From positions 2,604,001 to 2,668,000 of the forward strand of contig OZ244068.1 in the NCBI GenBank assembly GCA_965215615.1: a stretch of DNA of 64,000 bases. Reading direction: 5' to 3'. Positions 1 to 8,123 of this stretch are shown here, piece after piece. The notes under the pieces were generated by a model. It did no database searches. It saw only the letters and a program-made list of their open reading frames with translations, and was not told where the DNA came from. Numbering within the stretch: the first letter of the stretch is position 1; every line of letters begins with the position of its first letter. Source of the stretch: CBDATA01 sp965215615 (GTDB taxonomy: Bacteria > Acidobacteriota > Vicinamibacteria > Marinacidobacterales > Marinacidobacteraceae). The position numbers were made by a program, and so were the translations under genes.

Positions 1-1
1 G

Positions 2-199
2 AAGCGCTTCCCGGCGCTGCCGAACAGCAGTTACAGCTTCGCCGGCGCGGGCGGCCAGAGCACCATCATCGTTCCCGAACACGACATGGTCATCGCCCGG
101 CTCGGGCTTTACCAGGGTTCGCTCGACGGGAGCGCGAACCGCGCCCTTCAGAACGCGCTTGGCCTCCTGGTCGAGGCCATTCCGGAGAACACCAACTGA
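2..199 (+). CDS. Serine hydrolase (beta-lactamase family), C-terminal fragment
   Basis: Only the last 65 codons are in the window; the gene begins upstream. The visible tail reads GAGGQSTIIVPEHDMV, the conserved C-terminal box of class-C beta-lactamase/penicillin-binding-protein-like hydrolases (PF00144), where the HxG/GxGGQ strand lines the active site. The catalytic Ser-x-x-Lys lies outside the window, so substrate cannot be inferred; most such chromosomal proteins are esterases or D-aminopeptidases rather than antibiotic-resistance enzymes. It stops one base before the next gene's ATG, suggesting cotranscription with the sugar dehydrogenase. Confidence 0.75.
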   Translation, partial: KRFPALPNSSYSFAGAGGQSTIIVPEHDMVIARLGLYQGSLDGSANRALQNALGLLVEAIPENTN

Positions 200-200
200 C

Positions 201-1322
201 ATGAAGAAAACAGCAACCTTCGCCTTCCTCTCCGCCCTGCTCGGCGGCGGCTCCCAACCGCTTCAGGCGGCGGACACCCTCCCGCTCGAAGCGCTCACCC
301 TGCCCCCCGGATTCGAGATCTCGATCTGGGGCCGCATCCCCGGTGCCCGCTCCCTTGCCCGCGGCGAGAACGGGACCATCTTCATCGGCACCCGCAGCGC
401 CGAGGGGAGCGTCTATGCGCTCCGCGACAACGACGGCGACGGCGAAGCGGACGAGCTCCACACCCTCGACGAGGACCTGTTCATGCCGAACGGGATCGCG
501 GTACAGGGCGGGGCGCTCTACGTGGCCGAGGTGAACCGCATCCTCCGCTTCGACGACATCGAGTCGCGCCTCGCCGACCCGGGCGAGCCGGTGGTGGTCA
601 CGGACGAACTTCCCGACATGCGCCACCACGGCTGGAAGTACCTCGCCTTCGGCCCCGACGGCAAGCTCTACTTCAACATCGGCGCTCCCTGTAACCGCTG
701 CGACTCGCGCGACCCGCTCTTCGCCTCGATCACCCGCATGAACGCGGACGGAACCGGAATCGAACCGGTGGCGCTCGGCGTCCGGAACTCGGTCGGCTTC
801 GCCTGGCACCCGGAAACTGGCCATCTCTGGTTCACCGACAACAACGCCGACTGGCTCGGCGACGACAACCCGCCCGGCGAGATGAACATCCTCACCGAGG
901 AAGGCCAGCACTTCGGCTACCCCTACTGCCACGCCATGAACAGCCCCGACCCGTGGTACCAGCAGGACGGCGCGTGCGACGACTACGAACCCCCGACCCA
1001 GGAGCTCGGCCCCCACGTCGCCGCCCTCGGGATGCTCTTCTACCAGGGCGACCAGTTCCCCGAGAAGTACCACGGCCAGGCCATCGTCGCGGAACACGGC
1101 TCGTGGAACCGCACCGAGCGCATCGGCTACCGCCTCACCCTGGTCACCACCGAGAACGGGGTAGCCACCGGCTACGAGGACTTCGTCACCGGCTGGATTG
1201 GCGCACCCGAAGAACGCGCCTGGGGCCGCCCGGTGGACGTGCTCGAACTCCCGAACGGCGAGATCCTGGTATCCGACGACCGCGCGGACGTGATCTACCG
1301 GATCTGGTACCCCGGGGAGTGA
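201..1322 (+). CDS. Sorbosone/glucose dehydrogenase-like beta-propeller protein (PQQ type), exported
   Basis: This 373-residue protein starts at an ATG one base after the preceding stop. It opens with a Sec signal peptide (MKKTATFAFLSALLGGG, cleavage near QAADT) and continues as a six-bladed GSDH propeller. Family landmarks are LPPGFEISIWG at the mature N terminus, HHGWKYLAFGPDGKLYF (the position of the catalytic His and PQQ pocket in soluble quinoprotein glucose dehydrogenases), RNSVGFAWHPETG and GQHFGYPYCHA. The family oxidises aldoses or sorbosone in the periplasm with PQQ. The exact substrate is not readable from sequence. An in-frame upstream start at 159 would lose the signal peptide, so 201 is preferred. 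Confidence 0.85.
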   Translation: MKKTATFAFLSALLGGGSQPLQAADTLPLEALTLPPGFEISIWGRIPGARSLARGENGTIFIGTRSAEGSVYALRDNDGDGEADELHTLDEDLFMPNGIAVQGGALYVAEVNRILRFDDIESRLADPGEPVVVTDELPDMRHHGWKYLAFGPDGKLYFNIGAPCNRCDSRDPLFASITRMNADGTGIEPVALGVRNSVGFAWHPETGHLWFTDNNADWLGDDNPPGEMNILTEEGQHFGYPYCHAMNSPDPWYQQDGACDDYEPPTQELGPHVAALGMLFYQGDQFPEKYHGQAIVAEHGSWNRTERIGYRLTLVTTENGVATGYEDFVTGWIGAPEERAWGRPVDVLELPNGEILVSDDRADVIYRIWYPGE

Positions 1323-1377
1323 CAGCCTTCGCCATTCTCATTCTATTTTCCTCAATCCTCAAACAAGGAACGATCCG

Positions 1378-3234
1378 ATGACCCACTCCGCTCCTCCTCT
1401 GAAGCCCATTGACGGCGAACCGCGCAGTATTCGTGCGCTCTTGAGTGAAGCCAAATATTCCGTTGACTACTACCAGCGTGAATACAGATGGGAAACCAAG
1501 CACATTGACGAACTACTCGCCGATCTAGTCAACAAATTTAGGGAGAGCCACATCGCGGGTAACCCACGAGGTTCGCACAAAAATTATGACCACTACTTTC
1601 TTGGGTCTATCATCGTATGCGGAATAAATCAGAAGAAATTTCTTGTTGATGGTCAACAAAGAATCACGACCCTAACGCTTCTTCTCATTTTTCTGAGGCA
1701 TGCACTCGAAGAAGCCGAAGATAAGGGAGAACTCGATCCGCTAATCCGGTCCAGAGTCGCCGGTGTGCGTTCATTCAATCTGAATGTTGACGAACGGACA
1801 CCTTGCATGGAAGCTCTTTTTGACCAAACTCCACACCCAGATCCGCCACCTTCGGATTCAGTGGAGAATATTTTGGCTCGATATCAGGATCTGACCGAGT
1901 TGTTCCCTGACAACTTACTCCATGAATCTCTTCCTCTGTTCGTAGACTGGCTCCTCGATAACGTACACATGATCGAAATCGTGACGTACTCGGATGCCGA
2001 TGCATATACCATTTTCGAAACCATGAACGACCGTGGCCTATCATTGACACCCTCCGAAATGCTGAAGGGCTATCTCTTAAAGAGTATCGACATCGAAAAA
2101 AGAATAGAAGCCAATAACGCATGGCGATCTCGCTTTCGACGACTTGGAGAACTCGGGAAAGGAGAAGGAGCGGAGGCGGTCAAAGCACTGTTGCGGAGCC
2201 AATATGCGTTGACGATTCGGGAGCGGAAGAGCAACGCAGAGCCTCGAGACTTTGACCTCATCGGTACAGAATTTCATCGATGGGTCCGGCGCCAGAAGGA
2301 TCACATCGGCCTACGAGTCAACGATGATTTTTTTCTTTTCATCACACGAGAATTCGAATACTACGGAAGCTGGTACGAAAGACTCCGACGTGCTGGAGAT
2401 ACCCTCACTGAGGGCTTGGAGTGTGTGCATTTCAACGCTCAGCATAGATTTACCCTTCAGTATCCGCTTCTTCTTTCACCGATCAGACTGAGTGACGATG
2501 AATGCGATGCGCTTCGTAAAGTTCGCATCGTAGCATCTTTCCTTGATATCTTTATCTGTAGGAGAATATGGAATTGGAGATCAATCGATTATTCGACCAT
2601 GCAGTATGCGATGTTCTCTGTCATGAAGAAGATTCGTGCGAAATCTATCGAGGAACTACTTCTGGTTCTTGGTCAAAGATTAGATGAGGAAAAAGAAACA
2701 TTCGCGAAGAGTGATTGGAACGCTAGTTTTGGACTTCATGGAACTAATGGCCCGCGAATCCACCGCCTCTTGGCAAGAATGACAGATTATGTCGAAACCG
2801 CCTCCGGTCAGCAATCACGCTATGCCGAATACGCACGACGTGGGCATGGTGGCTACGAAATCGAACACATTTGGGCCGATCATGCGGATCTCCACAAGAA
2901 CGAGTTTCGACACTCTAGCGAATTTGCCGAATATCGAAACCGAATTGGAGGCTTGCTTCTTCTTCCCAAGAGTTTCAATGCAAGCTACGGAGATCTTCCA
3001 TACGATAAGAAACGGGATCACTACTTAAAGCACAATCTGCTCGCACAGAGTCTCCATGAGAAGGCATACGAACGAGATCCAGGTTTCCTGAAATTCATCG
3101 AGCGGACCGGATTGGAATTTCGACATCACAAGAATTTTGGGCGAGAAGACCTTGATGCCCGGCAAGAGCTGTACCGGCAGTTGGCAGCCAAGGTTTGGGA
3201 TCCGAATCGGCTCAAGGAGGAAATGGACGACTGA
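1378..3234 (+). CDS. GmrSD-like type IV restriction protein (DUF262 + DUF1524 fusion)
   Basis: This 618-residue protein has an N-terminal DUF262 (GmrS-like) domain containing the ParB-like nucleotide-binding motif DGQQR at residues 91-95. Further on comes the family signature FETMNDRGLSLTPSEMLKGYLL, split by a helical region. A C-terminal DUF1524 (GmrD-like) HNH nuclease carries YEIEHIW with its His at residue 497, followed by NRIGGLLLLPKSFNASYGDLPY. In characterised relatives (GmrSD, BrxU) the two halves bind NTP and cleave DNA carrying modified cytosines, acting as anti-phage defence. AAGGAACGATCCG before the ATG is a good ribosome site. The gene is visibly AT-richer than both neighbours and sits alone between sugar-oxidation genes, which suggests horizontal acquisition. 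Motifs look intact. Confidence 0.85.
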   Translation: MTHSAPPLKPIDGEPRSIRALLSEAKYSVDYYQREYRWETKHIDELLADLVNKFRESHIAGNPRGSHKNYDHYFLGSIIVCGINQKKFLVDGQQRITTLTLLLIFLRHALEEAEDKGELDPLIRSRVAGVRSFNLNVDERTPCMEALFDQTPHPDPPPSDSVENILARYQDLTELFPDNLLHESLPLFVDWLLDNVHMIEIVTYSDADAYTIFETMNDRGLSLTPSEMLKGYLLKSIDIEKRIEANNAWRSRFRRLGELGKGEGAEAVKALLRSQYALTIRERKSNAEPRDFDLIGTEFHRWVRRQKDHIGLRVNDDFFLFITREFEYYGSWYERLRRAGDTLTEGLECVHFNAQHRFTLQYPLLLSPIRLSDDECDALRKVRIVASFLDIFICRRIWNWRSIDYSTMQYAMFSVMKKIRAKSIEELLLVLGQRLDEEKETFAKSDWNASFGLHGTNGPRIHRLLARMTDYVETASGQQSRYAEYARRGHGGYEIEHIWADHADLHKNEFRHSSEFAEYRNRIGGLLLLPKSFNASYGDLPYDKKRDHYLKHNLLAQSLHEKAYERDPGFLKFIERTGLEFRHHKNFGREDLDARQELYRQLAAKVWDPNRLKEEMDD

Positions 3235-3239
3235 CTTCT

Positions 3240-5210
3240 TTGTTCTCCTCTACTCGGTGGCCACTTTTGGGCTGGCTCACGGTCCTCCTCGGCATCGCAG
3301 GACCCGCCGTCGCCCAGGACCGCGCCCCCGGTGAGTGGCCGCACTACGCCGCCGATCTCGCGTCCACCCGCTATTCGCCGCTGGACCAGATCCACGCCGG
3401 CAACGTCCATGAGCTCGGGATCGTCTGGCGGTGGAACTCGCGCAACTACGGGCCGCGGGTGGATTCGAACCTCCGCACCACGCCGATCATGCTGGACGGG
3501 GTGCTCTATGTGACCGCAGGTTCCCGGCGGGCGGCCATCGCGATCGATGCGGCCACCGGGGAGACGCTCTGGAGCTTCCGGCTGGATGAGGGCAAGCGCG
3601 GCGAATCGGCACCCCGCGCCACTTCGGGCCGGGGGCTCGCCTTCTGGAGCGACGGAGAAGCGGCCAGGGCTTTTCTGGTGACTCCCGCCTACCAGCTCGC
3701 CGCCCTCGATGCCGCCACCGGGAAGCCGATCCCGGGCTTCGGGCTCGACGGCATGGTGGATCTCCGGCGTGATCTCGGGCGCGAGGTGGACCTCGAGACG
3801 GCGCGGATCGGAGCCGGTTCGCCACCCACGGTCGTCGGGGACGTGATCGTGGTGGGCGCGGCGCTCGTGAGTGGCAGCGCTCCGCCCTCGCCGGAGAATG
3901 CGCCGGCTCCGGTCCGGGGCTACGACGCCCGCAGCGGCGAGCTCCTCTGGACCTTCCACACGATCCCCCGCGAGGGTGAATTCGGGAACGACACCTGGGA
4001 GAACGACAGTTGGCGCTTCACCGGGAACACCGGGGTCTGGGCGTGGATGAGCGCCGACCCCGAACTCGGCCTCGTCTATCTGCCCACAGAAGCGCCCACC
4101 GGGGACTACTACGGGGGGCACCGGCCCGGCGACAACCTGTTCAGCCAGAGCATCGTCGCGCTCGACGTGCGCACCGGCGAGCGGAAGTGGCACTACCAGA
4201 CGGTCCACCACCCGATCTGGGACTACGACCTCCCGACCGCGCCGGTGCTGCTGGACCTGACGGTGGACGGCGAGGAGATTCCGGCGCTGGCGCAGGTCAC
4301 GAAGCAGGGGTTCACCTTCGTCTTCGACCGCCGGACCGGCGAACCGGTCTGGCCGATCGAGGAACGCCCGGTCCCGGCGAGCGAGGTTCCGGGTGAACGG
4401 ACTGCCCCGACCCAGCCGTTCCCGACCCGGCCGCCGCCGTTCCATCGTCAGGGAGTCAGCGAGGACGACCTGCTGGACTTCACGCCCGAACTCCGCGAGG
4501 AGGCGCTCGCCATCTCCAGGTTCTACACGCTCGGGCCGCTCTTCACCCCGCCGACGCTGATGGTGGAGCGCGGCAACCGGGGCACGATCACGGTGCCCGG
4601 CGCGCTCGGCGGAGCGAACTGGCCGAGCGTGGCCGCCGACCCGGAGACCGGCATCCTCTATGTCTCCACCGGGCTCGACGTGAACATCCTCGGCCTCGAA
4701 CACGACCCGGACCGCTCCACCATGGATTACGTCCAGGGCTCGCGCCGGGCGATCCGCCTTCCGCGCGGCGGCGGCCCCCAGGGACTGCCGCTGCTGAAGC
4801 CGCCGTGGGGCCAGATCACCGCGCTCGACCTGAACCGGGGCGAGATCCTCTGGCAGATCGAAAACAGCGACACTCCGGAGTGGGTGCGGGAGCACCCCGC
4901 GCTCGAAGGCATCGAACTCGGGCGCACCGGCCAACCCGACCGCGGCGGCCTGCTGGTGACGAAAACACTCCTCTTCGCCGGCGAAGGCAGCGGCATGTTC
5001 GCCGCCTATGGCTCCGGCGGCCCCATGTTCCGCGCCCACGACAAGGCCACCGGCGAGATCCTCTGGGAGTTCGAGCTGCCCGCGAACCAGTCCGGAACCC
5101 CGATGAGTTACCTGGTGGACGGCCGCCAGTTCGTCGTCGTCGCGGTGGGCGCTCCCGGCCGTCCGGGCGAGTTCGTCGCCCTCGCGCTGCCCGAACAGAC
5201 TCCGGAATAG
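3240..5210 (+). CDS. PQQ-dependent dehydrogenase (quinoprotein, eight-bladed propeller), periplasmic
   Basis: A protein of about 656 residues with repeated tryptophan-docking blades (GETLWSFR, GELLWTFHT, GERKWHYQ, GEILWQIE, GEILWEFE). It also carries the signature HHPIWDYDLPTAPVLLDL of pyrroloquinoline-quinone glucose/alcohol dehydrogenases. A signal peptide ends at GPAVAQ-D. No CxxCH haem motif is present, so electrons must pass to a separate carrier. The start is uncertain. The frame is open from a TTG at 3195, overlapping the GmrSD-like gene; TTG 3240 gives a normal-length signal peptide; CTG 3231 lies 10 nt after AAGGAGG (3214-3220). It is followed 10 nt later by a DoxX gene. With the sorbosone dehydrogenase at 201 it suggests periplasmic sugar oxidation. 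No PQQ biosynthesis gene is in the window. Confidence 0.85.
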   Translation: MFSSTRWPLLGWLTVLLGIAGPAVAQDRAPGEWPHYAADLASTRYSPLDQIHAGNVHELGIVWRWNSRNYGPRVDSNLRTTPIMLDGVLYVTAGSRRAAIAIDAATGETLWSFRLDEGKRGESAPRATSGRGLAFWSDGEAARAFLVTPAYQLAALDAATGKPIPGFGLDGMVDLRRDLGREVDLETARIGAGSPPTVVGDVIVVGAALVSGSAPPSPENAPAPVRGYDARSGELLWTFHTIPREGEFGNDTWENDSWRFTGNTGVWAWMSADPELGLVYLPTEAPTGDYYGGHRPGDNLFSQSIVALDVRTGERKWHYQTVHHPIWDYDLPTAPVLLDLTVDGEEIPALAQVTKQGFTFVFDRRTGEPVWPIEERPVPASEVPGERTAPTQPFPTRPPPFHRQGVSEDDLLDFTPELREEALAISRFYTLGPLFTPPTLMVERGNRGTITVPGALGGANWPSVAADPETGILYVSTGLDVNILGLEHDPDRSTMDYVQGSRRAIRLPRGGGPQGLPLLKPPWGQITALDLNRGEILWQIENSDTPEWVREHPALEGIELGRTGQPDRGGLLVTKTLLFAGEGSGMFAAYGSGGPMFRAHDKATGEILWEFELPANQSGTPMSYLVDGRQFVVVAVGAPGRPGEFVALALPEQTPE

Positions 5211-5220
5211 GCTTCGCCCC

Positions 5221-5619
5221 ATGAAACAGTTCCTGATCCAACAGCGCGAATCGGCGTACGCGCTGCTCCGCATCGTCGCCGGCTTCGGATTCGTTTGCCA
5301 CGGAGTCGTGGCCGTCAGCTTCCTGCTGGGCGAGGGAACTCCGTACTCCCCGGCGTGGCTCTACAACTCCGCCGGGATCATCGAGCTCGTGACCGGCCTG
5401 CTGGTCATGGTGGGGTGCCTGACGCGACCGGCCGCCTTCCTCGCGTCCGGAACCATGGCGGTGGCCTATTTCTACGCGCACCAGCCGGACGGCCTGCTCC
5501 CGATCCAGAACGGCGGCGAACTGGCGATGGTGTATTCCTTCGTGTTCCTGCTGCTCGCCACCGGCGGCTCCGGCAAGTGGAGCCTCGAGGCCTGCTGCGC
5601 TCCGAGGAAAAAAAGCTAA
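5221..5619 (+). CDS. DoxX family membrane protein
   Basis: This 132-residue protein shows four hydrophobic segments (about residues 13-35, 48-70, 74-90 and 98-118) with the DoxX pattern LLRIVAGFGFVCHGV ... AGIIELVTGLLVMVG. DoxX proteins are inner-membrane proteins linked to thiosulfate/quinone oxidation in archaea, but most bacterial members are uncharacterised. It begins 10 nt after the PQQ dehydrogenase stop, so it is probably in the same transcript and may help couple dehydrogenase electrons to the quinone pool (inference). The C terminus is Cys-Cys then basic (CCAPRKKS). Confidence 0.8.
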   Translation: MKQFLIQQRESAYALLRIVAGFGFVCHGVVAVSFLLGEGTPYSPAWLYNSAGIIELVTGLLVMVGCLTRPAAFLASGTMAVAYFYAHQPDGLLPIQNGGELAMVYSFVFLLLATGGSGKWSLEACCAPRKKS

Positions 5620-5696
5620 CCGAACCAGAAACGAAAGCCGTGGCGACAGACCACATTTGGGCATCGAAGTGACATCGCATACGCTATCATTTCGGC

Positions 5697-6131
5697 ATGA
5701 GAGTCGTCGTGGACACGAACGTCATCGTTGCCGCGTTGGGAAGCCCTGACGGTGCCAGTCGCGAAGTTCTCCGACGCTGCCTTCATGGTTCCTATGCCCC
5801 GCTCATCGGAGAGACTCTCTTCTGGGAGTACGAATCCGTACTCCGACGGGAGGAGCCCTTCGCCAAATCCAGAGCCTCGCCAGCGGAGCGCAACGCCCTC
5901 TGGGCAGCCTTGGCGAGCCGCTGCGAGTGGATTCGAGTGCGCTACCTCTGGCGTCCGAACCTGCCCGACGAAGGAGACGACCACATCATGGAATTGGCGC
6001 TGGCGGGTGGGGCCCAAGCGATCATCACCTACAACACAGCCGACTTTCGGGGCGGCGATCTGCTGTTTCCACAGGTACGGATCGTGACTCCCACCACGCT
6101 GATCACGGAGAACTCAACATGGCGACCTTGA
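5697..6131 (+). CDS. PIN-domain toxin (COG1569-type)
   Basis: A 144-residue PIN nuclease. The acidic triad is visible: Asp in VVVDTNVIV near residue 6, Glu in GETLFWEYESVL, and Asp in DEGDDHIMELA. The family signature TYNTADF lies near the C terminus. Such toxins cleave RNA and are neutralised by a partner antitoxin. Here the toxin comes first and the ribbon-helix-helix partner starts inside its last codons (13 nt overlap), the order usual for this COG. There is no clear Shine-Dalgarno before the ATG; TATCAT lies about 10 nt upstream, so a leaderless or short-leader transcript is possible. It is the first gene of a five-gene overlapping series. Confidence 0.85.
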   Translation: MRVVVDTNVIVAALGSPDGASREVLRRCLHGSYAPLIGETLFWEYESVLRREEPFAKSRASPAERNALWAALASRCEWIRVRYLWRPNLPDEGDDHIMELALAGGAQAIITYNTADFRGGDLLFPQVRIVTPTTLITENSTWRP

Positions 6132-6376
6132 CCGTCCGAATCCCCGACGACACCCACGCGCGCGTCAAGAATCTGGCGCGCCACCGCGGCATGAGCGTGA
6201 ACCGCCTGATGGAGGAACTGAGCGTGATTGCCGTTACCCAGCACGATGCCGAGATGCGCTTCAGGGCCTTGGCCGTGCGCGGGTCCAAAGAGGAAGGGCT
6301 CGCGATTCTCGAGAAGCTCGACCGTGCCTTCACCGCCGGGCGTTCCGGAAACCCGCAGATGGAATCCCGAACATGA
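6119..6376 (+). CDS. Ribbon-helix-helix antitoxin (CopG/HicB-like fold)
   Basis: This 85-residue protein begins MATLTVRIPDDTHARVKNLA. A beta strand of alternating residues is followed by two helices and RGMSVNRLMEELSVIAV, the classic RHH DNA-binding fold. The C-terminal half (residues 45-85) would bind the PIN toxin made by the overlapping upstream gene. The ATG at 6119 lies inside the toxin's last codons, so the pair is translationally coupled. Its own stop overlaps the next gene's ATG (ATGA, 6373-6376). Likely autoregulates the promoter upstream of 5697. Confidence 0.8.
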   Translation: MATLTVRIPDDTHARVKNLARHRGMSVNRLMEELSVIAVTQHDAEMRFRALAVRGSKEEGLAILEKLDRAFTAGRSGNPQMESRT

Positions 6377-6942
6377 CCCGCGACGAGGCCTGGGCGCACC
6401 TGACCGCCTGGTGCGAGACCGATTCGCTCCGGAAGCACGCCCGCTCGGTAGAGATCGTGATGCGCGCCGCCGCCTCGCGCTACGGCGGCCCCGACGACGA
6501 CCCGGAGGTCTGGGGAATCGCCGGGATGCTCCACGATGCCGACTACGAGAAGTGGCCGGAGGACCATCCGAACCGCATCGTCGCCTGGCTGCGCGAGCGC
6601 GGCGAAGAGGAACTCGCCTACGCGATCTCGGGGCACTACACCAAGTGGAACGTCCCGCTGAAGTCGCAAATGGACAAGGCGCTCCTCGCCTGCGACGAAC
6701 TCACCGGGTTCATCGTGGCCTGCTGCCTCGTGCGACCCGAGGGCGTTTCGACGCTCGGAGCGCGCAGCGTGAAGAAGAAGCTCAAGGACAAGGCGTTCGC
6801 CGCCAAGGTGGAGCGCCACGAGTGCCGGTTCGGTGCCGAACTGCTGGGAGTGGAGATCGGCGAGCACATCGACTTCATCATCGGCGCGCTCCGCCCCCAC
6901 GCAGAGGAACTCGGGATCACCGGCCGGGTGCTGGCCCCCTGA
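6373..6942 (+). CDS. HD-domain phosphohydrolase
   Basis: This 189-residue protein has an HD metal-binding set: His in RKHARSVEIV (about residue 21), the HD doublet in GMLHDADYEKW (about 57-58), His in ISGHYTKW, and Asp in ACDELTGFI. It resembles the HDIG hydrolases that remove phosphates from nucleotides or second messengers; the substrate is unknown. It is embedded in an overlapping gene series: its ATG shares bases with the antitoxin stop and its TGA shares a base with the next ATG (TGATG at 6940). It may be a nucleotide-signal hydrolase in an accessory operon, or an unrelated housekeeping hydrolase caught in the transcript. Confidence 0.8.
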   Translation: MTRDEAWAHLTAWCETDSLRKHARSVEIVMRAAASRYGGPDDDPEVWGIAGMLHDADYEKWPEDHPNRIVAWLRERGEEELAYAISGHYTKWNVPLKSQMDKALLACDELTGFIVACCLVRPEGVSTLGARSVKKKLKDKAFAAKVERHECRFGAELLGVEIGEHIDFIIGALRPHAEELGITGRVLAP

Positions 6943-8123
6943 TGCTGACGGAGGCCGAACTCGGGGCCCTGTTGGCCGAAGAGTCGGATCGCGTGGAGAT
7001 GACGACCTCCACGAAGAACACCGACAAGTTCGGAGAAGCTGTCTGCGCGTTCGCGAACGACTTCCCGAACCACCGGCAACCCGGATACCTGCTGGTCGGC
7101 GTGGACGACAACGGAAGAGCCACCGGACTCGCAATCACCGATCAGCTTCTCCGTTCCCTGTCCGACCTGCGCTCCAACGTGAATCTGGAGCCCATCCCCG
7201 CCATCACGGTCCGCAAGGCTTCGCTGCCGGAAGGCGACGTGGCCGTCGTGGAAGTCACGCCCTCCGATCTTCCTCCGGTCCGCTACAAGGGGCGTATCTG
7301 GATTCGGATCGGCCCCTCCCGCCGGCAGGCGAATCGGCAGGAAGAGCGGACCCTGGTCGAAAAGCGCACCGGCTGGCAAAAGCCTTTCGATTTGCTGCCT
7401 CGGCCCGAAGCAACGCTCGACGACCTGGTGACGGATCTGTTCCGGGTCACCTACCTGCCTCGTGCCGTGACCCGCGACGTACTCCTCGAGAACGACCGGG
7501 ATTTGACCGAGCAACTGGCTTCTCTTCGCTTCTACGACATCGAGACCCGTTCGCCGACCCATGCCGGCTTGCTGCTTTTTGCCAAGGACCCCTTGCTCTG
7601 GCTACCGGGTGCCTATCTGCACATGGTGCGCTGGACCGGTGACACCATGGCGAGTGAGCCGGATTGGGAGCGACGTTTTCGCGGGGACCTGCTGTCCTTG
7701 TTGCGCGATCTGGACAACTTCGTTTCCCTCCCGACTCGTCCGCGGCCCGTCGCGGCCACAACACTGGGCGAGCACGATCTGACCGACTATCCGCACACGG
7801 CAATCCGGGAACTCCTGCTCAACGCGATCATGCATCGCACTTACGAATCGAACGCCCCGGTGCGATTCAACTGGTTCCGGGATCACATCGAAATCCAGAG
7901 CCCGGGCGGGCTTTACGGCATGGCATCTCGGGAGAATTTTCCGCGACAGACCGACTACCGCAATCCGGTACTGGCGGAAGCGATGGCCAACCTCGGATAC
8001 GTCAACCGTTTCGGGCGCGGAGTCATACGAGCGCAGCAGGCGCTGACAGAGAACGGGAATCCTCCGGCCGAGTTCGCTTTCGATCCCGGACACGTTCTCG
8101 TGACGCTGCGCAAGACATCATGA
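6942..8123 (+). CDS. AlbA_2 (Schlafen-like) plus HATPase_c_4 ATP-binding protein
   Basis: A 393-residue protein. Residues about 12-130 form an AlbA_2 domain (DKFGEAVCAFAND, YLLVGVDDNGRATGL, VRYKGRIWIRIGPSRR). The C-terminal third has the GHKL-type HATPase_c_4 signature (AIRELLLNAIMHRTYES, DHIEIQSPGGLYG, NRFGRGVIRA). This architecture occurs in RecG-like or Schlafen-like putative regulators and in several prokaryotic defence loci; biochemistry is mostly unknown. In the usual AlbA_2 motif E-x-K is expected; here it reads EMTTSTKNT, so that motif is weak. The start ATG overlaps the HD gene stop, and the end overlaps the ParA-like gene by four bases (ATGA). The frame is open far upstream, but 6942 is the first start consistent with the overlap and domain edge. 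Confidence 0.8.
   Translation: MLTEAELGALLAEESDRVEMTTSTKNTDKFGEAVCAFANDFPNHRQPGYLLVGVDDNGRATGLAITDQLLRSLSDLRSNVNLEPIPAITVRKASLPEGDVAVVEVTPSDLPPVRYKGRIWIRIGPSRRQANRQEERTLVEKRTGWQKPFDLLPRPEATLDDLVTDLFRVTYLPRAVTRDVLLENDRDLTEQLASLRFYDIETRSPTHAGLLLFAKDPLLWLPGAYLHMVRWTGDTMASEPDWERRFRGDLLSLLRDLDNFVSLPTRPRPVAATTLGEHDLTDYPHTAIRELLLNAIMHRTYESNAPVRFNWFRDHIEIQSPGGLYGMASRENFPRQTDYRNPVLAEAMANLGYVNRFGRGVIRAQQALTENGNPPAEFAFDPGHVLVTLRKTS

Noticed and set aside
3126..5273. 715-codon minus-strand frame opposite the PQQ dehydrogenase
   Set aside because: Composition is Arg/Val/Glu-rich with no domain; the plus-strand gene is certain.
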